A stretch of 64,000 nt of DNA, taken from NCBI GenBank assembly GCA_963812505.1, contig CAWEVM010000007.1:1-64000 (forward strand), read 5' to 3'. The notes beneath the pieces are model-generated. The model did no database searches and was not told where the DNA came from. It saw only the letters and a list, made by a program, of their open reading frames with translations. Shown piece after piece: positions 54,138 to 62,736 of this stretch (position 1 is its first letter; each line of letters starts with the position of its first letter). The DNA comes from JAMXLO01 sp963812505. Lineage in GTDB: Bacteria; Pseudomonadota; Alphaproteobacteria; Acetobacterales; Acetobacteraceae. A program made the translations under genes and the position numbers.

Positions 54138-54599
54138 ATGTTTTTCGGCGTGCCGTTCAGATTAGGGCCATTCACGGTAGATCCCGAGGGTCGCTTGTTC
54201 CCTAGTGACCCGGCGGCGGCCCCGGCATTTCTGTTCCGCTGGCACGACCGCGTTGTCCGCGCGCGATTGGACCAGTCGGATGCAGACCACAAGAGTTGGA
54301 AACTGGCTCTCCAGACGACGCTGGCGCGAGTGAGCAGCACGGCCAATGTATCCGACGAGACGCTCCGCCCGCGTTCCTTTGCTCTGCTGCGTTGGCTCGA
54401 AAGGACGGTGCCGACGAGCTGGCGGCTAAGTCTTTTGGCAGACCATCGCGTGTGGTTGGAGCTCGATACGCCAATTGAACTGCCGATTACGGCGGTGGGG
54501 CTGATCACCGAGATCACTCGGTTCACGCTGGACCTCACGCCCTACCTTACGTTGATGGACGAGATCGGGCTGACGCTGTCCCACGTCAGCGAAGCCTAG
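54138..54599 (+). CDS. Hypothetical protein, unknown function
   Basis: 153 residues. No known domain, no signal peptide. The N-terminal part has FGVPFRLGPFTVDPEGRLFPSD and FLFRWHDRVVRARLD (beta-rich look), the C-terminal third is hydrophobic/alternating. AGGAG lies about 10 bases before ATG 54138; the frame opens earlier (54084, 54009) with less support. Its stop overlaps the end of the opposite membrane-protein gene by 4 bases. Confidence 0.6.
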   Translation: MFFGVPFRLGPFTVDPEGRLFPSDPAAAPAFLFRWHDRVVRARLDQSDADHKSWKLALQTTLARVSSTANVSDETLRPRSFALLRWLERTVPTSWRLSLLADHRVWLELDTPIELPITAVGLITEITRFTLDLTPYLTLMDEIGLTLSHVSEA

Positions 54600-55408
54600 T
54601 GGCGCAGGAGCTGTCGCACCACCCAGACGCAGCCGACAGCGATAACGCCCGCCAAAAGGCCGCCGGCCAACGGCGCTGCCCGACCGATGCGACGCAACCG
54701 CTCCTCGGCTCGCGGCAGGAGCCAGACCGCCAGCAGCGGTGACAGTGCGGCGGCATCGACCGGTGCGAACCCAAGTCGCGGCAGGCGCCCCAAAGCGATA
54801 ACCGACAGCGAGGCGAGGCCCGCAACGTCGACCGCGACCGGCAGCGCCACAAGCCCGGCCGCCGCGGGCAGCACGAACATTGCCAGTGCAGCCAACCCGG
54901 GCACCAGCGCCAGTTGCATCCAGATGGGCGGCGTTCCGGCGATGTGCAGGGCAGCCGCGAGCGTCAGCCCGGCCAGCGCAAGCCGCGTCGGGTCGGTCAG
55001 TGCACGCGCAAAGACGAACGCCGCCAGGGCAACGCCAAGCCCGATCGGCCAGCTCCCCCGCAACGCCGCCAGATGGCGCGGCGCACCCGCCATCAACCAG
55101 CCGGCAATCAGCGCGGCAGCCAACATGCCGACCGCGGTGAGGCGCTCGTGGCCGCGCCAGGCGCAAAGCAGGCCAATCAGCAGCGTGGCGGCGGCAAGCC
55201 CGGTCAGTGCGTCCACAGACACCGGCGGCGGAACTGCCCAAAGCCGGCCGGTAAGCACGAACCAGCCCGCGAGCACACCCATCCCTCCGGCCGCCGCGGC
55301 CACCAGGCCGGCCCGCAGAAAGCGTCCCAACACGGCGAGCCCGAGCGCCATACCGAATGCGATCAGCGGTCCGTGAAAATGCTGCCAGTCAGCGATGTGA
55401 ATCGGCAT
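54596..55408 (-). CDS. Hypothetical polytopic membrane protein
   Basis: 270 residues, mostly hydrophobic with about 8-9 transmembrane segments (LIAFGMALGLAVLGRFL, LVAAAAGGMGVLAGWFVL, LTGLAAATLLIGLLCAW, AVGMLAAALIAGWLMAG and others) and a short basic C-terminus. No family recognised. The ATG at 55408 has no clear ribosome site. Its neighbours (psd/pssA, cytochrome b561-type) are also membrane proteins but there is no evidence for a shared task. Confidence 0.6.
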   Translation of the reverse strand: MPIHIADWQHFHGPLIAFGMALGLAVLGRFLRAGLVAAAAGGMGVLAGWFVLTGRLWAVPPPVSVDALTGLAAATLLIGLLCAWRGHERLTAVGMLAAALIAGWLMAGAPRHLAALRGSWPIGLGVALAAFVFARALTDPTRLALAGLTLAAALHIAGTPPIWMQLALVPGLAALAMFVLPAAAGLVALPVAVDVAGLASLSVIALGRLPRLGFAPVDAAALSPLLAVWLLPRAEERLRRIGRAAPLAGGLLAGVIAVGCVWVVRQLLRH

Positions 55409-55458
55409 CCCGGCTGCGTGACGCGGGACAATCAGCGCGTCAAGCTGGGTTCCGCCTG

Positions 55459-56139
55459 ATGACCGAGGTTGTTCGCGTGAGCGGAAGTCGCCTGCCGATG
55501 CGCGTCTGGGACGCGCCCACTCGCCTGTTCCACTGGGCGATCGTCATCCTGCTCGGCGTCAGCTGGCTGACCGAGAGCCGTGGCTGGATGGAACTGCACT
55601 TCCTGTCCGGCTACAGCACCATCACGTTGCTGCTGTTCCGCGTGGCATGGGGGTTCGTCGGCAGCGAGACGGCGCGCTTCACGCACTTCCTGAAGAGCCC
55701 GCTCGCGGTGCTGCGACACCTTGCCCGCTTCCACCGGCGCGAGCCTGACACCGCCGTGGGTCACAACCCTGCTGGCGGCTGGATGGTGCTGGTGATGCTG
55801 GTCCTGCTCGCCGTGCAGGCGGCGACAGGCCTCTGCGCGAACGATGACGCCGACACCGAAGGGCCGTTGTTCAACTATGTGGGCAAGGACTGGAGCGATT
55901 GGCTGTCGCACATCCATGCCGTCAACTTCAAACTGATCGAACTCGCCGTACTGGCGCATATCGTCGCGATCCTCGCGTACGCTGTGCTGAAGCGGCACGA
56001 CCTGGTTCGGCCGATGATCACGGGGCGGAAGCGCCTGCCGGATGCAATGACCCCTCCGGCGTTGGTCAGTCCGGTGCGGGCCGTCGTGCTGTTCGCGCTC
56101 GCGGCCGGACTCGTCGGTCTCTTCATCTACTCGCTGTAG
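55459..56139 (+). CDS. Cytochrome b561-type / Ni-Fe hydrogenase cytochrome b-like protein
   Basis: 226 residues, four to five membrane helices. The beginning VWDAPTRLFHWAIVILLG is the standard first helix with heme His, followed by LHFLSGYSTITLLLFRVAWGFVGS, a central VLVMLVLLAVQAATGLCAN and NFKLIELAVLAHIVAILAYAVLKRHDLVRPMITGRK. Binds two b hemes and shuttles electrons between quinone and a partner, unknown here. ATG 55459; the frame opens to 55357. Confidence 0.85.
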   Translation: MTEVVRVSGSRLPMRVWDAPTRLFHWAIVILLGVSWLTESRGWMELHFLSGYSTITLLLFRVAWGFVGSETARFTHFLKSPLAVLRHLARFHRREPDTAVGHNPAGGWMVLVMLVLLAVQAATGLCANDDADTEGPLFNYVGKDWSDWLSHIHAVNFKLIELAVLAHIVAILAYAVLKRHDLVRPMITGRKRLPDAMTPPALVSPVRAVVLFALAAGLVGLFIYSL

Positions 56140-56145
56140 CGGCGC

Positions 56146-56967
56146 TCAGGCCGCCAGGCGCGCCGCAAAACTTTGGCGCCGCCACTGCATCAGCCGCCAA
56201 GCGGCCTTGGCGGACAGGTCAGACAGCCTTCCGCGCGGCGGCAGGCCGACCGCCTTGAAGATCATCCCCATGCCGCGCTCGATGTGACGGAAGCGGTAGA
56301 ACGCCATGGCACGCGCCATGTAGGCAGCGGTGCAGCGGCCATGCTCGTACGGCAGCCCCTCCGGCTCGTTGCCGCAGTGCCAGGCATAGGCGAGTTCGTC
56401 GTCTTCACTCTCGCCGATGCGGCCGGCGGCGATGCGCAGGCGACGCAGCAGGCCGATGTTCTCGCGCGCCAGATAGCGGCGCATGTGGTCGTAGAACAGC
56501 TTGAAGTGGCGGAACTCGTCGGCGGCGATGTGGCGACAGATCTGCTGCAGCACTGGCTCCTCGGTCGCGTCGGCGAGCGCCGTGTAGTAGCTGGAGGTAC
56601 CGGTCTCCACCATGCAACGCGCGATCAGCTCGCCGGTCCGCGAGCCGCGTATCGAGGCTTGCGCGTCCAATTGCAGATGGAAGCCCGCCTTGTAGCGCGC
56701 GAACGCGGCCTGATAGTTCCATGCCGGGTCGGCGAGCATCGCCCATTTCCCAAGGGCGTCGCCATGCTGCACCTCCTCCGTGGCCCAATGGTCGGCCGCC
56801 TGCCGGAAGTCAGGATCGTCGCCGAATACGCGATTGAGGTAGATGGCGTAGTCGGTGCCGTTCCGCTCCACCATGGCCGCGGCCTTCACCAGCGGAACCA
56901 GCTCGGGGTCGGTCTTGGTTGGGTCGAACCGGTCCCACGCCACGTCCTCGATACGCCAATGCTTCAT
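56146..56967 (-). CDS. Ferritin-like di-iron protein
   Basis: 273 residues, all-helical. Two metal-ligand pairs are visible: TEEVQHG (Glu-x2-His, about residue 67) and ADEFRHFK (about residue 151), the pattern of ferritin-like di-iron carboxylate enzymes (rubrerythrin/acyl-ACP desaturase-like). No signal peptide. Activity unknown; could be an oxidoreductase of a lipid or quinone. Convergent with the cytochrome b gene, 6 bases apart. Confidence 0.75.
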   Translation of the reverse strand: MKHWRIEDVAWDRFDPTKTDPELVPLVKAAAMVERNGTDYAIYLNRVFGDDPDFRQAADHWATEEVQHGDALGKWAMLADPAWNYQAAFARYKAGFHLQLDAQASIRGSRTGELIARCMVETGTSSYYTALADATEEPVLQQICRHIAADEFRHFKLFYDHMRRYLARENIGLLRRLRIAAGRIGESEDDELAYAWHCGNEPEGLPYEHGRCTAAYMARAMAFYRFRHIERGMGMIFKAVGLPPRGRLSDLSAKAAWRLMQWRRQSFAARLAA

Positions 56968-57085
56968 CGCCGCGTCCGCACCGTCCGAAGCCGTGTCGGC
57001 AAACTGCCATCGTTTGGCGGATTTCGGAAGGGTAGCGGGGTAAGGGGCGCGTGAGGTGGGTACTGCACGCCCGATCGGTCTCCGC

Positions 57086-57091
57086 TAGGAT
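57086..57091 (+). promoter_or_regulatory. Possible -10 box for the Uma2 gene
   Basis: TAGGAT ends 6 bases before the ATG at 57098 and no ribosome site is present, so the message may be leaderless. The same arrangement is seen before ppk1. No good -35 box. Confidence 0.3.
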
Positions 57092-57097
57092 AGTGCC

Positions 57098-57685
57098 ATG
57101 AATACCGCCGTTCGCCGCGGGGCGCCCCACCACATGACAGCGGATGAGTTTCTCGTCTGGGCCGGCGATGACCGCTGGGAACTGGTCGATGGCGAGCCGC
57201 GCGCCATGGCGCCGGCCAGTGCAACGCACGGGATCATTCAGGCGAGGCTCGCATTCCTGCTTAATCAGCACCTCTATGCTCGCGCCAGCCCATGCATTGC
57301 CGCGACCGAGCCCGCCATTGTTCCCCGTGTGCGTGCGCGCAGCAACATGCGAGTGCCAGATGTGGCGGTGACGTGTTCTCCGGTGGAGGCAGGCCAGATC
57401 GCATTGCCCGAGCCACTATTGATCGTCGAAATCCTGTCGCCGACCAACGAGGCAGACACCTGGGAGAATGTCTGGACCTATGTGTCGATCCCGAGCGTGC
57501 AGGAGGTGCTGGTGCTCCGTTCGGTATCGATCGCCGCCGATCTACTGCGGCGTCGCCCGGACGGCACTTGGCCTGACGAACCGGCGCAGATTGGCAGGGA
57601 CGATATGCTGCATCTGGAAAGCATCGGCCTCAACTGCCCGCTCACCGAGCTGTACATCGGCACGCATTTCGCGCGTAGCGCGTGA
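57098..57685 (+). CDS. Uma2-family endonuclease-like protein
   Basis: 195 residues with the Uma2/DUF820 features: MTADEFLVWAGDDRWELVDGEP, THGIIQARLAFLL, the restriction-like core VRVPDVAVTCSP (Asp) and LLIVEILSPTN (Glu-x-Leu), then TWENVWTYVSIPSVQEVLVL. Members are PD-(D/E)XK nucleases of unclear role, often scattered singly. No partner is next to it; the atp operon ends 4 bases later, on the other strand. Confidence 0.85.
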   Translation: MNTAVRRGAPHHMTADEFLVWAGDDRWELVDGEPRAMAPASATHGIIQARLAFLLNQHLYARASPCIAATEPAIVPRVRARSNMRVPDVAVTCSPVEAGQIALPEPLLIVEILSPTNEADTWENVWTYVSIPSVQEVLVLRSVSIAADLLRRRPDGTWPDEPAQIGRDDMLHLESIGLNCPLTELYIGTHFARSA

Positions 57686-57689
57686 GCGA

Positions 57690-58109
57690 CTACCGTCCCG
57701 TCAGCAGCGTATCGACCGCCTCGATCAACGCGCGCGCCGACTGAACGCGTTCCAGCGCCATCTCCTCGGCCACGACATCCGATGCCTCGACCTGCGACAA
57801 GGCTGTCTCAGCCTCGGCGAGACGTCGCTCGCCTTCCTCGCGCGACAGGTCGGCTGGCGCCAGCACCTCGTTCGCCAACACAGTGCAGCGTTCCGGCGTC
57901 ACTTCGGCAAAGCCGCCGGCGACATACATCTGGTCGGTAACCCGCTCGCCTTCATACAGCGCGATGACGCCGCCCCGCAGTATCACGATCGCGGGCGCGT
58001 GGCCTTCCAGCACGCCCATGTCGCCCTCGCTCGCCGGGATCACCACCATGTCCACCGGCCGCGACAGCAGCAGCCGCTCAGGAGTGACGATTTCCAGGTT
58101 GACCGCCAT
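57690..58109 (-). CDS. atpC: ATP synthase F1 epsilon subunit
   Basis: 139 residues. NLEIVTPERLLLSRPVDMVVIPASEGDMGVLEGHAP is the epsilon beta-sandwich and the C-terminal helical part follows. Central stalk, regulates the rotor. Its ATG overlaps the end of atpD (58109), so the two are coupled. Last gene of the minus-strand F1 operon. Confidence 0.95.
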   Translation of the reverse strand: MAVNLEIVTPERLLLSRPVDMVVIPASEGDMGVLEGHAPAIVILRGGVIALYEGERVTDQMYVAGGFAEVTPERCTVLANEVLAPADLSREEGERRLAEAETALSQVEASDVVAEEMALERVQSARALIEAVDTLLTGR

Positions 58110-59545
58110 CAGGCCGTCGCCGTCAGCGTCTCGGCCTTCTTCACCGCGTCCTCAATTGTGCCGACCATGTAGAACGCGGCCTCCGGCAGGTGATCGTACT
58201 CGCCGGCGCAGATCGCCTTGAAGCTGCGGATCGTGTCGGCCACCGGGACGAAGATGCCGGGGAAGCCGGTGAACACCTCGGCGACGTGGAATGGCTGCGA
58301 CAGGAAGCGCTGGATTTTCCGGGCCCGCGCCACCACCAGCTTGTCCTCTTCCGACAGCTCGTCCATGCCGAGGATGGCGATGATATCCTGCAGCGACTTG
58401 TAGGTCTGCAGGATGCGCTGCGTTTCGCGTGCCACCTCGTAGTGCTCCTCGCCGCAAATGCGCGGGTCCAGCGACCGCGACGTGGAATCCAGCGGATCCA
58501 CCGCCGGATAGATCCCCAGCTCTGCAATCTGCCGCGACAGCACCGTGGTCGCATCCAGATGCGCGAACGACGTGGCCGGTGCCGGGTCGGTCAGGTCGTC
58601 GGCCGGCACATAGATCGCCTGCACCGAGGTGATCGACCCCTTCTTGGTCGACGTGATCCGTTCCTGGAGCGCGCCCATGTCGGTGGACAGCGTCGGCTGA
58701 TAGCCCACGGCCGAGGGAATGCGGCCGAGCAGCGCCGACACTTCGGCGCCCGCCTGGGTGAAGCGGAAGATGTTGTCGACGAAGAACAGCACGTCCTGGC
58801 CTTCCTCGTCGCGGAAGTATTCTGCGAGCGAGAGCCCCGACAGGCCGACGCGGGCACGCGCACCCGGCGGCTCGTTCATCTGGCCGTACATCAGCGCCAC
58901 CTTGGAGCCTTCGATGATCTTGTGGTTGTCATCCATCTTGATGACGCCGGCGTCGATCATCTCGTGATAGAGGTCGTTGCCTTCGCGCGTGCGCTCGCCC
59001 ACGCCGGCGAACACCGAAACGCCGCCATGCGCCTTGGCGATGTTGTTGATCAACTCCTGGATGATGACGGTCTTGCCCACGCCGGCGCCGCCGAACAAGC
59101 CGACCTTGCCGCCCTTCAGGTAAGGCGCCAGCAGGTCCACCACCTTGATGCCGGTGACCAGGATCTCGGCCGAGGTCGCCTGCTCTTCGAAGCTCGGTGC
59201 CTCACGGTGGATCGGGTAACGCTTCGTCGTATTGACCGGACCCTGCTCGTCGATCGGCTCGCCGATGACGTTCAGAATGCGGCCGAGTGTCTCCGGGCCG
59301 ACGGGCACTGTGATCGGGCCACCGGTATCCACCACCTCCTGGCCGCGCACGATGCCGTCAGTGCTGTCCATGGCGATGCAGCGGACGGTGCGTTCGCCGA
59401 GTTCCTGTGCGACTTCCAGCACCAGCGTATGATCGGCCAGCTTGGTGTGCAGCGCGTTCTGGATGTAGGGCAGTTCGCCGTCGAACTGCACGTCAATCAC
59501 CGCGCCCATCACCTGGGTCACGCGTCCGACGATGTTGCTTGCCAT
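58109..59545 (-). CDS. atpD: ATP synthase F1 beta subunit
   Basis: 478 residues, catalytic subunit. Walker A GGAGVGKTVIIQEL (about 151-164), Walker B VLFFVDNIFRFTQAG and the catalytic Glu in GERTREGND are present; C-terminal signature intact. Lies between atpG (16-base gap) and atpC in the usual order. Intact. Confidence 0.99.
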   Translation of the reverse strand: MASNIVGRVTQVMGAVIDVQFDGELPYIQNALHTKLADHTLVLEVAQELGERTVRCIAMDSTDGIVRGQEVVDTGGPITVPVGPETLGRILNVIGEPIDEQGPVNTTKRYPIHREAPSFEEQATSAEILVTGIKVVDLLAPYLKGGKVGLFGGAGVGKTVIIQELINNIAKAHGGVSVFAGVGERTREGNDLYHEMIDAGVIKMDDNHKIIEGSKVALMYGQMNEPPGARARVGLSGLSLAEYFRDEEGQDVLFFVDNIFRFTQAGAEVSALLGRIPSAVGYQPTLSTDMGALQERITSTKKGSITSVQAIYVPADDLTDPAPATSFAHLDATTVLSRQIAELGIYPAVDPLDSTSRSLDPRICGEEHYEVARETQRILQTYKSLQDIIAILGMDELSEEDKLVVARARKIQRFLSQPFHVAEVFTGFPGIFVPVADTIRSFKAICAGEYDHLPEAAFYMVGTIEDAVKKAETLTATA

Positions 59546-59561
59546 TGCTGTTATGCCCCTA

Positions 59562-60443
59562 TCAAACGGCTTCCGCGCCGGAGATGATCTCGATCAGTTC
59601 CTTGGTGATGTTCGCCTGCCGTGCGCGGTTGTAGTTCAGCGACAGGCGCTTGATCATGTCGCCGGCGTTGCGCGTCGCGTTGTCCATCGCTGTCATTCGC
59701 GCGCCATGCTCGCCGGCGGCGCTTTCCAGCAGCGCGCGGAAGACCTGGATCGCCAGCGCCTGCGGCAGGAGCCGCGCCAGGATGGTTTCCTCGTCCGGTT
59801 CGAATTCGTAGCTGGCACCGCCAAGGTCGACCGCTTCGCCTTCAGGCGGTGGTGGCGCGGGGATCAACTGCTGCTCGGTGACGGTCTGCGTGATCACCGA
59901 GCGGAATTGGTTGTAGATCAGAATGCAAACGTCGATCTCGCCGGCGGCGAGCATGGTGGTGATGCGGCTGCCGATCTCCTCCGCGTCCGAGAATTCCAGG
60001 CGACGCTTGCCGGCGTAGGAGATGTCGCCGGTGATGCGGCTGGCCAGTTCGCGGCGCAGGTAATCGCGACCCTTGCGGCCGACGGCAAGTATCTTGACCG
60101 TCTTGCCTCCGGCCTCCAGCCGGCGCGCGAGCGTGCGCGTGGCGCGGCCGATGTTCGAGTTGAAGGCGCCCGCCAGTCCACGATCCGCGGTGACGGGCAC
60201 CAGCAGGTAGGTCTGATCCCTGCCTGTGCCGGCCAGCAGCGCCGGGGCGTCCGGCATGTCCGCGGCCGAGGCCGCCAGCGCGCGCAGCATGCGCTCCATG
60301 CGTTCGGCGTAGGGACGCGCTGCCTCGGCCTGCGCCTGCGCCCGGCGCAGCTTCGATGCCGCCACCATCTTCATGGCGGAGGTTATTTTCTGGGTCGACT
60401 TCACGCTGTTGATGCGCGTGCGGAGTGCCTTCAGGCTGGGCAT
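59562..60443 (-). CDS. atpG: ATP synthase F1 gamma subunit
   Basis: 293 residues. N-terminal helix PSLKALRTRINSVKSTQKITSAMKMVAASKLRRAQ and C-terminal ATRNAGDMIKRLSLNYNRARQANITKELIEIISGAEAV form the coiled-coil shaft; both ends are conserved. ATG 60443 is preceded by GGGGAGGAG, part of the dispersed repeat. A frame reaching 60623 reflects that repeat and is not part of the protein. Confidence 0.98.
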   Translation of the reverse strand: MPSLKALRTRINSVKSTQKITSAMKMVAASKLRRAQAQAEAARPYAERMERMLRALAASAADMPDAPALLAGTGRDQTYLLVPVTADRGLAGAFNSNIGRATRTLARRLEAGGKTVKILAVGRKGRDYLRRELASRITGDISYAGKRRLEFSDAEEIGSRITTMLAAGEIDVCILIYNQFRSVITQTVTEQQLIPAPPPPEGEAVDLGGASYEFEPDEETILARLLPQALAIQVFRALLESAAGEHGARMTAMDNATRNAGDMIKRLSLNYNRARQANITKELIEIISGAEAV

Positions 60444-60495
60444 GGCAGACTCCTCCCCCTCGCCTCGCGGGAGGGGGTCGGGGAGAGGGGAAAAC
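60444..60495 (-). repeat. GC-rich intergenic repeat, copy 2 (upstream of atpG)
   Basis: Read on the minus strand: a T-then-C-rich run, CCCTCCCGCGAGGCGAGG, GGGAGGAG and TCTGCC directly before the atpG ATG. Copy 1 lies directly upstream of trpA (38555-38606) with the same order and the TCTGC just before the start. The stretch can form a hairpin (CCCCCT.../...AGGGGG). It widens the atpA-atpG gap to 73 bases, where the other junctions in this operon are 16 bases or less. It likely belongs to a family of short repeats spread in the genome. Confidence 0.7.
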
Positions 60496-60516
60496 CTTGA
60501 TTGATTCCTGCCGTGA

Positions 60517-62049
60517 TCAAGTGAAGCTCTTGGAAAAATTGTCCATGAACCCGGTGAGCTTCTTTTCGGTGTCCGGCTTGATCTCCAGGTCGGTGCGGAT
60601 CGACTCCAGGATCGTCGGTTCACGCGACTTCATTTCCGACAGCATCTGTGACTCGAATGCGCCGACCCGGCCGACGTCGATCCTGTCGAGATAGCCGCGC
60701 ACGCCCGCAAAGATCGCGACCACCTGCTCCTCGATCGGCACCGGCTTGAACTGCGGCTGCTTCAGCAGTTCGGTCAGCCGCGAGCCGCGCGAGAGCAACT
60801 GCTGCGTCGATGCATCAAGGTCCGAGGAGAACTGCGCGAACGCGGCCATCTCGCGGTACTGCGCCAGCTCCAGCTTGATGCGGCCGGCGACCTGCTTCAT
60901 CGCGCGCACCTGCGCGGCGGACCCGACGCGCGAAACCGACAGGCCGACATTCACCGCCGGCCGGATGCCGCGGAAGAACAGCTCGGTCTCCAGGAATATC
61001 TGTCCGTCAGTGATCGAGATGACATTGGTGGGGATGTAAGCCGACACGTCTCCCGCCTGCGTCTCGATCACCGGCAGCGCTGTGAGTGATCCCGCACCCT
61101 CCGCGTCATTCATCTTCGCAGCGCGCTCGAGCAGGCGCGAATGCAGATAGAAAACGTCGCCCGGATACGCCTCGCGTCCGGGGGGGCGGCGCAACAGCAG
61201 CGACATCTGACGATACGACACCGCGTGCTTTGACAGATCGTCGTAGAAGATAACGGCATGACGGCCGTGGTCGCGGAAATGCTCGCCCATCGTGCAGCCG
61301 GTATAGGGCGCCAGGAACTGCATCGGCGCGGGATCTGACGCCGTGGCGGCGACGACGATGGAATAGTCGAGCGCGCCGTATTCCTCCAGCGTCTGGACAA
61401 GCTGCGCCACCGTGGAACGCTTCTGCCCCACTGCGACGTAGATGCAGTACAGCTTCTTGCTCTCGTCGCTGCCGGCGTTGATCGTCTTCTGGTTGATGAT
61501 CGTGTCGATGATCACCGCGGTCTTGCCGGTCTGACGGTCGCCAATGATCAACTCGCGCTGACCACGTCCGATCGGGATCAGCGCGTCGATTGCCTTGAGC
61601 CCGGTCTGCATCGGCTCGTGCACCGACTTGCGGGGAATGATGCCGGGCGCCTTCACCTCGACGCGACGCCGCTCAGCGCTGACGATCGGACCCTTGCCGT
61701 CGATCGGATTGCCGAGTGCGTCGACCACGCGGCCGAGCAGCATGTCGCCCACCGGCACGTCGACGATGGCGCCGGTGCGCTGCACCGTGTCGCCCTCGCG
61801 GATCATCTTGTCGTCGCCGAAGATAACCACGCCGACATTGTCGGTCTCGAGGTTCAGCGCCATGCCGCGCAGGCCTGCGCCGGGGAACTCGACCATCTCG
61901 CCGGCCATGCAGTTCTGCAGCCCGAACACGCGGGCGATGCCGTCGCCGACGCTCAGCACCTGGCCGGTCTCGGCGACATTGGCCTCGGTGTCGAACGCGG
62001 CGATCTGCTTGCGTAGGATCTCCGAGATCTCGGCTGGGCGGATCTCCAT
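60517..62049 (-). CDS. atpA: ATP synthase F1 alpha subunit
   Basis: 510 residues, regulatory nucleotide-binding subunit. Walker A IGDRQTGKTAVIIDTI (about 169-184), the REAYPGDVFYLHSRLLERAAK block and the C-terminal QFSSDLDASTQQLLSRGSRLTELLKQPQ are canonical. Starts 1 base after the atpH stop. Confidence 0.99.
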   Translation of the reverse strand: MEIRPAEISEILRKQIAAFDTEANVAETGQVLSVGDGIARVFGLQNCMAGEMVEFPGAGLRGMALNLETDNVGVVIFGDDKMIREGDTVQRTGAIVDVPVGDMLLGRVVDALGNPIDGKGPIVSAERRRVEVKAPGIIPRKSVHEPMQTGLKAIDALIPIGRGQRELIIGDRQTGKTAVIIDTIINQKTINAGSDESKKLYCIYVAVGQKRSTVAQLVQTLEEYGALDYSIVVAATASDPAPMQFLAPYTGCTMGEHFRDHGRHAVIFYDDLSKHAVSYRQMSLLLRRPPGREAYPGDVFYLHSRLLERAAKMNDAEGAGSLTALPVIETQAGDVSAYIPTNVISITDGQIFLETELFFRGIRPAVNVGLSVSRVGSAAQVRAMKQVAGRIKLELAQYREMAAFAQFSSDLDASTQQLLSRGSRLTELLKQPQFKPVPIEEQVVAIFAGVRGYLDRIDVGRVGAFESQMLSEMKSREPTILESIRTDLEIKPDTEKKLTGFMDNFSKSFT

Positions 62050-62050
62050 A

Positions 62051-62620
62051 TCAGGCGGCTCCCTTCATGGCGTACTGCAGGCGCTGCAGGCGGGATTTCA
62101 AGGATGTGTCGTAGAGGCGGGCCCCGATGCGCACGACGAGACCGCCCAGCAGATCGGCTTCCACTGACTCGAGGATGTTGACGTTGCCGTAGCCGGCCTC
62201 GATCAGCCGGGCACGGAGCTGCTGGCGCTGGACGTCGTTTAGTGGATGGGCGGAAGCGACATGCGCGGTGACGATGCCGCGCCGCTCGGCCACCAGATGA
62301 GCGAAGGCCACAACGATATCGTGCAGATTGCGCAGCCGGCGGTTGGCGGCGATGACGCCGACGAAATCACGCACCGGCTTGGAGAAGCCCTCCTGCTCCA
62401 GCACGGCGAGCGCGGCCCTGGTGGCCTGGTTTACGTCGATCAGCGGCGATTCGATCAGGCGGCGGAAGTCGGCGCTGGCGTGGATCAGGCGACCGAGCGT
62501 CTCCATCTCCGACACCACGGTGTCCAGCGCGTGCTGCTCATCGGCGTGCGCATAGAGTGCCGCGGCGTAGCGGTCGGTCAGTCCGCCGCCGGATGCAATC
62601 GTCGTAGCGCCATTGGCCAC
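62051..62620 (-). CDS. atpH: ATP synthase F1 delta subunit
   Basis: 189 residues, links F1 to the peripheral stalk. TDRYAAALYAHADEQHALDTV at the start and DLLGGLVVRIGARLYDTSLKSRLQRLQYAMKGA at the end are the family's conserved regions. First gene of the F1 operon atpHAGDC; the F0 genes are elsewhere, as usual in alphaproteobacteria. Confidence 0.97.
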   Translation of the reverse strand: MANGATTIASGGGLTDRYAAALYAHADEQHALDTVVSEMETLGRLIHASADFRRLIESPLIDVNQATRAALAVLEQEGFSKPVRDFVGVIAANRRLRNLHDIVVAFAHLVAERRGIVTAHVASAHPLNDVQRQQLRARLIEAGYGNVNILESVEADLLGGLVVRIGARLYDTSLKSRLQRLQYAMKGAA

Positions 62621-62736
62621 GTGCCGTTCCCTGTACTTGGCCGCGCGCGGGCGCGGGCGTGGATGGGAGACCGGCCCCCGACCGGCGCGCGGCCTCTAGC
62701 ATGGGGTCCAGGAGGGCGCAACACACCGGGCGTCCG

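Noticed and set aside
58190..59587. 465-codon plus-strand frame over atpD
   Set aside because: Antisense to an intact atpD; typical of GC-rich DNA.
60444..60623. N-terminal extension of atpG by 60 codons
   Set aside because: The extension is the intergenic repeat and part of atpA; the canonical N-terminus starts at 60443.
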